Shown: positions 1 to 11,500 of the stretch, in pieces
Position numbering within the stretch: the first letter of the stretch is position 1
Layout: every line of letters starts with the position of its first letter
Assembly: GCA_905397405.1 (NCBI GenBank)
Contig: CAJPVJ010000236.1
Location: forward strand, 1-31,073
Direction of reading: 5' to 3'
Origin: Oppiella nova
Taxonomy: Eukaryota; Arthropoda; Arachnida; Sarcoptiformes; Oppiidae
DNA: 31,073 nucleotides
The notes under the pieces: model-generated
Seen by the model: the letters and a program-made list of their open reading frames with translations, nothing else
The model's database searches: none
What the model was told of the DNA's origin: nothing
Translations under genes and position numbers: made by a program

Positions 1-375
1 CAAATAACATAATATAATAGCATTTAATAATAGTAAAAACGAAGAGTTTTGTAGAAGTGATTTAAGAAGTGATGAATTTGTAATAATTATTACAAAAACT
101 TTAATTCAAATTAGAAAGAGCACAGGTATGAAGCACTGGTATGAAGCCCAGGTATGATTACATAGAAGTGAATTGAAAAGACATTTTGCACGTTAGGTAT
201 CACTTAATTTTTAGGTCATGGCTGAGGACATTCACTTCACATTTCTTTAATTGTTTTCTTTATAATTTGAATTAAAGTTTTTGTAATAATTATTACAAAT
301 TCATCACTTCTTAAATCACTTCTACAAAACTCTTCGTTTTTACTATTATTAAATGCTATTATATTATGTTATTTG
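1..375. repeat. Perfect inverted repeat (113-bp arms, 149-bp loop)
   Basis: Bases 1-113 are the exact reverse complement of 263-375, so the first 375 bases could fold into a 113-bp hairpin. The loop (114-262) holds three imperfect copies of a roughly 15-bp unit built on GGTATGAAGC (about 121-158). No coding potential or transposase is visible. The outer end of the left arm coincides with the first base of the window, so the repeat may mark a contig end. It could be a foldback or MITE-like element, or a palindromic assembly or library artefact. The sequence alone does not decide. Confidence 0.9.
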
Positions 376-2310
376 TGAGATTAATGGCCAAAATTATAGC
401 TATTATTCGCTTTAAATTCGCATTTAATATCTAATTTTTCTTTTATAATGTATGTTATATTGAAGTTTTAATATTTTTTTATTTTAGGATTTATTTACAA
501 TTAATTTATATAAATGTTTTATTTAAGATAATTGTAAACCTCTTATTTACGGTAAATATATATTTGAGAAACGGTATCTTGTTACCAAAAACAGGATTTA
601 AATACACATATTTATTAAGGGCTTTTAATTTTAAAGTTTTAAATAACTTTTTAAAAGTGTTTATAAAAATTATTCACTCGTTTCCATTACATTATGGATA
701 TAAAGCAATTAAACATAATAATAATCTTTTGTTCAAAATTCAAAAGTGTTTATAATAGGATAATAAAATATTTATAGTATTTCTAGTAATGAGAAAAATT
801 ATAAACATTATGATTTTGAAACAATAAAATAATTTATTCAATATTATTAGTCATATTCTGGTTGCAAACGCTTTGTGAAAATTAAATCTATTTTTTCAAC
901 TAATTTTTGTCGAAATAGATTTATTTTTGATTTCAATCGTTGAAAATGATAAATGAATTGAACATTTAATTTTATTTTTACACATTTTTATAAAACCAAA
1001 TTTCAAGGCTTAAATGTTCTAGCATTTATACTATTAAGCTATTCTTACTATTAATTTTATGTGTTTACTTATAAATTGATTGTAAATTTCATAAATAATC
1101 TCATAATCTATGATTAATTTATTTAAAATTGCAAATAAAACTTCCGAGGAATTATTTATAATAAAAAACTAATTAAATTATTAAAACATGAATTCCTATT
1201 AATGCTCATTAATAATATCAGCTTGGATCTAATTCAGTACAAAGTGTTTTTATATATACATTCACACACATAAACAAGAAAAGTGTAGAAACGCGTTGAA
1301 TATTATTATTATGATTATAATTATTATGTAAAAGATATTCACAAAACTATTTTACATAACAAGAAAAGGCTACGAGAAATGAAACGAATGGCCTCTAAGT
1401 TGTCAATGAAAATCGTGCTCAAAATGATTGTTTTAAAATGAATGCAAATGAATGTTATATTAATATACATGCATACGAAAGTATTGACAAATAAAACTAA
1501 AACATAACTGAGAAAAACATTAGTTACAGGTATTTGAAAGCAAAATGTTGTGAATAACTGTAAGCAATGATGAGATTTGAGTAGTTGAGATAAAATCTAT
1601 TTGTTTGCACATAAGATCTATCGAGAAAATGGGCTAATCTTTGTTATTAACAACTTTGCCAACAGTTTTCATCATCACTTCAATCAGTCATAAAATTCAT
1701 AATTTGAATTTTTATTGAAAAATCCAAATTTACACATTACTTCATTTATTAGACAATTAACGAATTGTACTTGTTGTTTGTGTTTCTTTTTGACTCTCAA
1801 TTGTTAGCCAATAAATCGCTAATTAATAAATGAATTATTTATGCCATTGTACGCCTACTCGCAGTCGTTGAATGAATTTTGTGTAATTCATGAGCGAATG
1901 TGTGCACAAAAAAATCAAATTCTCTATAATACTCTGAAATGGCACTCTTAATAGTATTGATATATCAATAAATTATATGAGTATCGCGTTTAACGCTAAG
2001 AACAAAAAGGCACATCTTTTCTGAAATAAGTTGTGTCTGAAGTCCTTTAATTTTTCAGGTTTTGTTTGTATTGAAGTGACGGCACTGAACCTCAAGGACA
2101 TGGAGGAGAAAGAGAAGATAATCTTCATTATAAAAGTGGTAACCAATAAGAATTGTAAACTTTATGCACTATTCCGTACGACAGAGAATATTATATGTAT
2201 TTGAGATAAACAGTTGTGTGTATTATATAGTGGAAGTCGGTTTTGAGAGGGAATCAACTCATCGTTATAAATAAATTCATTTGAATTTTATAGCGATTTA
2301 TTGATGGAAA
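376..2310. other. Gene-free A+T-rich upstream region
   Basis: Very A+T-rich sequence with no reading frame showing codon structure, domain similarity or splice logic. The short frames present are what such composition gives by chance. It lies upstream of the fasciclin gene and may hold its regulatory DNA, but I see no specific site that I can support. Confidence 0.6.
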
Positions 2311-2319
2311 ACACTTTTT

Positions 2320-2357
2320 TATAATTAGATATTTGTTTAATCACTTCGCCATCAGTT
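2320..2357 (+). promoter_or_regulatory. Candidate TATA + initiator for the fasciclin gene
   Basis: TATAATTA at 2320-2327 is followed by TCAGTT at 2352-2357. The presumed +1 A (2354) lies 34 bases after the start of the TATA-like box, close to the usual spacing for arthropod TATA/TCAGT core promoters. It would give a 5' UTR of about 178 bases before the ATG at 2532. A second TATATAT at 2396-2402 has no good initiator at the right distance. Motif evidence only; A+T-rich DNA yields such pairs by chance. Confidence 0.35.
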
Positions 2358-2531
2358 ACTCGATGTTTCCAATTGTGGAAACACTTTAAAAACAGTATAT
2401 ATGTCTGAGACATAACTGTTCGCAAGAGTTGTCATCTTTTAAACACTGCCCCAACAGCTCATTCATAATAATTATTTTTCAATTAAATTCTTTGGCACAG
2501 AATTTATAGTATTATTTCTCACTTATAAGCT

Positions 2532-5500
2532 ATGATTTGCACTAAAGAATGGTTGCGGCGATCGATTGGAAATTATTTACTTTTGTTTCTCTGTCTTGTA
2601 TTGTATTCACGACAAGAAGCCGGAGCTGATGATCAACAAAGCCATGACAGCTCAAGAACTTCAGGTATTAGTGGTTTTCGTTCAATAGGTATCATATCAT
2701 AAGATATTATATTATTTTTTTCTATTTTTATATGTATTAATATTTATAAAGCTTTCTAAATTGAATTGAAATTGATTTTTAATTTGACGGTAGTAATGGC
2801 TTTATATCAAATAAACAAGTTTTGCAACAAAATAAAATACTCATTTTTGTGATAAATATATTATTTGACTTTAAACCTCATAATTCATTGTCAATGTAAC
2901 TTGTAAATTCCTGTATTTATAAATTATATTAAAAATGTTATTTTTATGCATCATTTAAAGCACTTTTTGCATTGAAAATTATATTAATTAAATCACATTT
3001 AATTAGTGTGAGATAAGTTTTTGAAACGTAAAAAATGTATAAAATTCAATTAACTCTTAATCTCAATATAATTACATAAGATTTTGTTGATTAGTTTCCT
3101 AATCTACTCACTTAGAAAGCAATATAATCCTAAGCAAAAGTTATTTAAATTGATTTAAAAACCAGTTTTATTACAAATTAGTTTTGGTTATTTTTAAATA
3201 TATTTTTGCTAATTTCAATACTTTGAAAAAAAACTGAAATTGATATGAAATACTCAAACATTTGAGACAAAGAAATGTTGCGAAACCTATTAACCTAAAA
3301 TTAAAAGTATTTCTAGTTTTTAAATGCTTCTCTCTCTCTCTCTCGTGTTCTCATAATTAATTCACTCTTCATTTTCTCGACTCATTGAGAAGATTGAAGA
3401 CTTAGTTTGATAATTGAATTGTGAGACAACTCTTAACTCTTCGTATTAGTTATGTATAATTGAAGAGTAATTTGCTTTCAGTTTCGAAAGGAGTGTCGCG
3501 TATAATAAGTATTTGAGAGAAAAGATTATTTCTAATTTCATATTTTGTTTGACTATTCAAAAGCGATAATAGTATTCGTGACACAAAATGTTAATTTCTC
3601 TGTTAAGCAAAAAAGAGAAAAGTATTTTAAAATCTAAGCTATAAGTCGTCTCATGAATGGCATGAAATATATTCTTGAGTCCGATTTGATATATAAAAAG
3701 CAAGAAAAAGATTAGAAAAACTAATTTTCAAAAGAGATGTTCGCTTTGCGAGAAAAATCCATTGGATATTCCGTTGAGTAATGCAAATGCATAGTAAGAA
3801 ATACATAGATTTGTGTGTAAAATACAAGCATTTCTTCCCAATTCAAGGCCTTATAGTCTTCGTATAGATTTCATGAAACATTACTGTCAATGAAAATGTT
3901 TTTATTGTATTGTTTTTCGAGAAGATTTTGTTTCCAAAGAAAATCGTTTTATTTTGTGATAACTTCTAATCCATTATTTCAAAGTTAAAGTCGAAAGGCT
4001 ATCATTCATACAGAAATTGACAGATAATAACAATCAATTCAATGGATTAGATATTATCTCGTGTGGCATATGTAGTTAAATCGGGAAAATCTTTTTTGAT
4101 TTATATCTTGATACTTGAGTTTGATATTTAAATTGCTTTTATTGTTTCGGAAAAGTCTTCTGATTTAGTCTTTATAAGTGTAGTTAATTTAATATTCAAG
4201 CAACAAATAAGTCAATACTGTATTTTAAATGTGCTTTTAGTCTTGACATTGCTGTCTTACATATAAATTTATGATTTATTAATATGTGTGATGAATATGT
4301 CGACAAAACTCGTGTTATTTATGAGTCTGAAACTATAATTTTTAAAAAGTTGTAAATAAAAATAACATTTCTCAAATGCTGAATCAAATTTCCAACAAAA
4401 TGATGATTACGTTTTTGGGAATTTTAATTAAATTTAAATTTAATTTGGAAAATTTTTATCTAATTTTGTCATCAAATGTATATATAAACAGAAAATATAC
4501 GCTAAATATATGCACAGAGTGAAGGAAAATTGTAGACTTATATTATATCGCAGTAAAAAGCCATTAATTTTAGAAATTAAATACATTTTAGTAAATATCT
4601 TATATACAGTAAATAAAAGTAAATAATATTAAGCAAAAAATTAAAACTTAATTTTTAAAGAAAAATAATTTTACGATTGATTCTGTAATTTGTTTGTTGA
4701 AAGAGAAATAAAAATTTTTAGTCAATTATAATACAGTATAAAAAAGAGGGGTTTTTAGTAATGTTTTAAAACCTCATTTCTAATTGTTATCTATGTATAG
4801 ATCAGTGCCAATAAGTAACTGAACATAAATATAGGGCTCCATTAATATCAAATCAATCTTTTTTTCAATTTGTGAACAATATTGTATTGAATTTCATTAT
4901 TTTCATAATATATTTTGAAATAAATTTTTAGAAATCTCTCTCTCTCTCTCTCTCTCTCACGCGTATCTCAAGGTTTTAATCGTTAAATTAATATATCACA
5001 AGAAAGACTGAAATTTTAAAATTTAATTTTTAGAAACTTCTTGTGAAGTAACTTATAATTTATAATATATACAAACAAACCATTATTCTTATGTCAATAT
5101 AAATAATTCACATTTTAGTCCTCTTTATCTCAATATCTGATTGTAAAATGTGAAATTCAATTACATGTCAACCAACATAGTAGTGAAATACCGTGTATTT
5201 CTGTTTATAAGTCAAAATAATTCATATAATTTGTCATAAAATAAAAATTATACGTTTATCGCGCAAAACCATCTCAATGTTCATCACAACAAGAAAAATG
5301 TTTTTTTATTGAAATTAACTCTCATTTTGATGGCCATCGCATCAAATGCATCACAAAAAAGAGATGACAACAAAAGCAAACCATAAATAGTTTTTTGATT
5401 TTATTTGATTTATAGGAATAATAGAAATATTCTTCAATTGAGTTGTTTTTGACGATTCGTTTGTTTAATAAGTTTTTTGTTGCATTTATACCCAAAAATA

Positions 5501-8500
5501 GTCAGAAGAGCTGAATCGCAACTCAGATCTGGTTATAATGGATCGGATAGTGGAAGGACGAGACACCAGCAACAAAGGGACAGACAGTTGGAGAACATCT
5601 ATAAAACCCTTTACGATAGAGGATTGTTTAAAATGTGTTCACTCATGCGGACGGCCGACCAACAAGAACTCAATCAATTGCTTGGTATTCATGTTATACT
5701 CATATTTTTTTTGTCAATATATTATATACACTGATAATTGTGGGAATTTTCTAAATTAACTGTTTTATTACCAATATATTAAGCAATAGTTTTATTTTTA
5801 TTTTTTCGTGTAATTATCGCTTTTGCAAACCTTTCAATACCCGATTCAATAAGTAGTAATTTATGATGAATTTTTCTAAAACAATATTTATATATATATT
5901 TGCATTCATTTAACGACACGACTCACGACTTGATGCATAGAAATTTTAATAAACAAACACAAGATAAGCAACAAACTATGAAAGCTATACAAAACTAAAA
6001 TATCATATTTTTTAAATATTTTAATTAATCCAAAAGTCACGGCTTTTTATAATTAGTGGTTTTGAGACTTTTGTCTGCAAAGTATTTAATTGAAATCTTC
6101 CGCATATTTAAGTGAAAACAATAGAATATATAAATATTTGATTACTTCACACAATGAGAATATAAATACTATATGAATAAAGTCATAAATAACCTAGGAG
6201 CATTGATGAATAAAACACTTTTTGTCAAACAATAGGCCCGAACTTCACAATCCTGGCGCCCAGTGACGAGGCGTTTGGTTTGATACCCGGCTCACAGATC
6301 GAGGAACTCAAGAATAAGCAAAAACAGAAGGAATTCATAGCCCAACACATCATTCCCAGTCGTCTGTCATTAAGTAGTTTTCGGGCTTTCGATGAAAGGG
6401 AACTCAAAAATGCCAACGGATTGACACACCATATCACAGCCTATCCTAATGGGGTCAGTCATACAGCTCCTCATCTCAATAATCATATGTAACTTATAAT
6501 ACCTTTTAATTCGTATGTTATTTGCTAATTAATTATTTGAAAAGCAATCTCTCGTTTGCTTTTTTACTGAAGGCATATAAAGTATATCTTATGTTTCTTT
6601 TGTTTTTTCGGGATTTGATTTAATTACTCACGTTTTAATGATATTTTATTGAGCGTATTATAAGACATAACTGTTTTTGTATGCAAAACCTTGTCCTTAT
6701 AATAAGCACTTCAATAATGTTAACTTTTTTCGTAGAGTGTAATCGACTCGCAATTCTTGATATAAATATTTATTTGAAGTGCACTCAATGTTAACTAACT
6801 TTTCGATTATTTGTTTTACTTTTTAATATTAGGCTTATTATTCAAATTTTTATGTATTCATTTTGATTGATTGGCAAATAATAGTTGCATCTTAATTTGT
6901 ATGCATACGAAACAAAGCAAATTCCTTGAAATCAGATTATTTAGTCCTTTTTGAATGTAAATTAGAAATCAATAGATTTTTGTGCAAACACTGTGAATCA
7001 CAATTAAATTATAAATACGCTCAATTATTTATGCAAACACAATAAATATCCATATTTGGTATATTTTTGTTCCCAAAAATTAAGTTTATGAATTCATTTT
7101 TTAAAGTAAAAAGTTATTCATGATCAAAAATAATAACATATTTTGAAGTTCAAACTTAAATACAATATACTTGATTTTATATTTTATTAACGTTAGTCAA
7201 TATCATTAAAGAGATAATTCATTTAAAATCTGTTACAATATAAATAATTCATTAGTTATTTATTAACTATAATTAAGTTTTTGTGAAACATTGTATATTA
7301 ATTTTTGATTAAATTTTAAACAAATGGATAGTTTGTAATAAACGGAGCCAATGTAATAGACGGCGATATACAATTACCAAGATCAAATAACTTGATTCAA
7401 GTGGTCGACAAAGTATTATATCCACAGAAAGACTATAATTTATTGCAAGTGTTGGAAGAAAATCCTCATTTGACACAAATCTCATCGTTTTTAGCACTTT
7501 CAGGACTTCAGAAAGAGTTGACAAGTATTTCTTATCAAACTCTTAATGTATTGATTCAATAATTAAAATAATGTCTTTATTAATTGATTGATAGCCAACG
7601 ACTCATTCACTTTCTTTGCACCCAATGATGAGGCTTTCCGAGCAGTTCCCTGGCCAGTCACCCAACAGATGCTATCTAACAATACTTTCTTGAGATGTAT
7701 GCCTTTATATCCAATTGAAAGCATTCAATATCTTTGTCTGGTTTCTTAGTACTAATCGCCAATCATATGATCCCTGGTAAACAATACGCCACGGGTTTGG
7801 CCGGCAGTAAAGTCCACTCCATCGGTGGCAATGTCTTGAATTTCACGAGTAGGACCGGTATGTCGTATTAGACGTGAAAGTAATTTGAGTATAATTTTCA
7901 AAACTTATATTTTTTTTTTGCTTTTCAGTTCAATCACATACATTAGTTTTAGTCAATTTAGTGCCCATTCTTGACTCGGATCTGATTGCAAATAATGGTG
8001 TGATTCATGTGATCACGAGAATTATTCTTCCAAAGGAATTGATGGATGACTGCCAGTGTCTGTCCAACAGTACGACTAAGAAAGCGGATAATAGTACCAC
8101 CGCTGGGAACGACACCTCAACATTGGATCCATTAATAGAGAAGATGTTATCATCGGATCAGAACCTGAATAATATCGACCGTCGCTACGGATTAGCTCCG
8201 CCAAGAAATACACACCAAAACGGGGATCACTTCACATCTACTCCCAAACCCGTCTCATTCAAGTCCTTCTGGGACGACATCTTTGCCACGACTGACGACA
8301 CACTGAATGCCACTCAATCGGCGTCCACCACACCTGCAAATGGGACCCAAACCACACCAAACACTAGGAATACGACAACACCGGCGCAGACAAACGTCAC
8401 TGAATTGCCATTTATATGGGATTTCCTGACCACAGAAACGCCTCAAGCCATCAATGAATCGACGAATGGCAACACATCCAGAGTGGCGTCAATGAGTCGT

Positions 8501-11500
8501 TTAAGACATTTCACGGCTGGAGTACAATATGACGACGACTTGAATACGACGACAACAGCCAACGGAACCACCGCTTCGGACACGGCGTCCACCGGACAGC
8601 CCAACCAATGGACGCGACCTTTCTATAGACCTGAGCGCAGGAGAAACACCACCGAAACTACGGCTCAAAATACTACAAACCAAGTGGAAACGACAACCCC
8701 TCTTAGTATTGGGAACTCATTTTTTAGGCCAACTCTGAAGCCTGTCTTTAGGCCCACCAATAGAAGGGAAACATTTACGGGACAACCGAATACTGAGAAT
8801 ACTGTTCCGCCATATGATAGACGATACGGCATTCAAAGGGATCAAAAGCCCGCGAATGGTAGCGACGATCAGTTCGCCAGAAGACAGTCGCGAGTGAACG
8901 AGAAAATACAAGAACCCATTGAACAGCTTAAAGATGATGACCAGTATATTGAGCAAGAGATTGAACCCCAATCTAAGTACAATCGCTCGCAATATCCGTA
9001 TCAAAGAGATTCCAAACAAACGGGTCCTCAATATCAAGACAACGCATCGCAACCTGGCGTTAGACGACCGCATGATTTGCGACGAAATGACTCGCGATAT
9101 GCGCCCGAAGAAGTGGAACAGAAGCCATATTCGCCCACTTCTTGGACTCATCAGCAAAACATATCGCATACTCCGGCGCAGACTTATCCTCGACAACCAG
9201 CCAGACAACAGCTAAATTGGTGGGACTCTCGCTACGAGCCTGAAGTGTATTCAATGGCAGGATACGCACCACCATCTCCGCAACAACAGCCCAGTCCTCA
9301 GACTAGAGATCAGGACCCGAGAAGTCCTTTCCAATCGGCGCAGACCAGAGCTGATAGGCAACGGAACTACAGGCCTGGAGTCGTATACGTCGACCAAAGT
9401 GTGCCCCAGTTTTATAGACCTCCTGTGAAGGACGGTTCGGGTCGACCTTATTATCGGCCACCAAATGATACCAAATCGGGTTCATATCCACAGTCTTCCA
9501 GAGCTGGAGCGCCAAGAGCTCAGAGACCGTCGAGTGATGTGTATTCCAGACCTGAATATATTGACAGATCATACGTTCCTTCCTATGATCCTTACGGAAG
9601 ACCAACGATGGTTGTGGGCGAGTATCCATATACTCATATGGATCAGCCATACTCTCCAATGGATCAGTTCAGACCTCGAGATCCATACCAAAGACCTCAA
9701 CGATTTGATCCGTTTGACAGACGTAGGCCTGGTAGCGATACAAAGACCTCGTCGTCTACTTATGATAGTATTAGGAGAAGAGGTGATCAGCGGTCCGGTA
9801 GACCAGATGAGGAGAAACCGCAATCAAAACCTGATTTGAAAACTATTAGTGAAATCATTGAATCGCCAGACCTTATGGTCGGAGGAAAATTCAAAACCTT
9901 CAATACATTAAAGGAGTTGATCACCGATTCCGGGCTCTGGGAGGCGTTGAATAGACCGACAACTTTCATAACCATATTCATGCCAACAGACGACGCGTTC
10001 GCCGCCATCACCGATGGATCGGTGGAGGAAATGAAGAGAAATCCTAAACTCGTCAATCCGGGCTCTGGGAGGCGTTGAATAGACCGACAACTTTCATAAC
10101 CATATTCATGCCAACAGACGACGCGTTCGCCGCCATCACCGATGGATCGGTGGAGGAAATGAAGAGAAATCCTAAACTCGTCAGAGATTTTCTGACGCAA
10201 CATATACTCGGGTATAGCCTTCCGCCGCAGAATCTCAAGAATAATATGAAAGTCAAGTCGTTGAATGGCGAGATGCATATGATTAATGTGATCGATGGTG
10301 GAAAGGTATGTTTGATCTGAAATTTAATTATTTTTATTGGTTAAGTGGTAAATGAATTGCTGTTTTAATGCCCAGATTTTAGTCGATGGCAATGAAGTGA
10401 TCGCCGCGACGGCCGCCAAGAATGGCAACGTCTATGTAATGGACAAAATGCTGGACAGAAGTGGTCGCAGATCCCGATCCATCGCTGATGAGCTGAGAAA
10501 GAGATCAGATTTGAGTACATTCTCGAGTTTAATGCAAAGGAGCGATCTTAATAGCAAGCATAGGTCTCCATATTTACTGATTAATTCTCTATTAACAGAT
10601 AATTTAAACTACAGTTGTGGTCTTAGCCCTGGGAAATGACATAACCATGGCTTATTACTTCGGGAGTTATTTTACTTAAATTCCCTATTGATTAGAAGTC
10701 AAAAGGATTTAAATGGTTTGCATACCTTAATAGAACTACAAAATTGACATCTCTAGACATTACACAAAGTATATACTTAAACTTTGTCTAAAACAACGTT
10801 TCGTACACTACCTACCACGCCACATATCGGTTGTTGACCGACTAAGTTCACCAAACGAGCCTGAGTATACAGATATTAAGAGAATTGGCGTGAGTTCAGG
10901 TAAACAGCAAGATAATATTGTGTACTTGACTATAATGTGATTTAATGAAAATATAAACCTTATATAACAGACACGCCCATAACTATCAATAACTCAACAA
11001 AAGTCATATCTCCCGACATAACCACCGAGAATGGTGTCATTCATGTCATTGATAGGGCGCTATCAGACAAAATTAATATAACCGACAAATCGCAGAAATT
11101 ATGTAAATATTTTTATCTAAAAATTAAGTTTGTTTTCAAATGAATTATTTTATCCGTTTTTATAGCGAATGAAGAGTCGGACAGAAATGCCAAACAGTCG
11201 TCGATATCTCGTTCGGCGCAGAGCTTAGGGATCAGAAGATTCACGAATTGGCAAAGTTTGTTTTCAAATGAATTATTTTATCCGTTTTTATAGCGAATGA
11301 AGAGTCGGACAGAAATGCCAAACAGTCGTCGATATCTCGTTCGGCGCAGAGCTTAGGGATCAGAAGATTCACGAATTGGCTCAACAAGAGTGGACTACTG
11401 GATGAGCTCACGAGAGATGGTCGCGACTACACTGTCATTGTGCCCACAGATAGGGCTGTCGGCAAATTGCCCCTAAAAATACAGTCCATTCTAAACAGCG

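Larger units (their letters stand above)
2665..5501 (+). other. Large first intron of the fasciclin gene
   Basis: A 2.8-kb intron with donor GTATTAG at 2665 and acceptor AATAG ending at 5501. It joins the signal-peptide exon to the first FAS1 exon in phase 1 (the junction codon becomes Val). It is A+T-rich, holds two TC dinucleotide tracts, and shows no embedded gene. Long first introns often carry regulatory elements, but nothing specific is recognisable here. Confidence 0.75.

Noticed and set aside
8717-9208. 163-codon antisense frame opposite the fasciclin linker
   Set aside because: Shadow of a low-complexity sense frame; the residues are the complement of repeated Arg/Gln/Asn codons.
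9929-10183. The tandem duplication as a real exon duplication or programmed frameshift site
   Set aside because: Identical geometry at three other sites, two of them noncoding, makes a technical origin far more likely.
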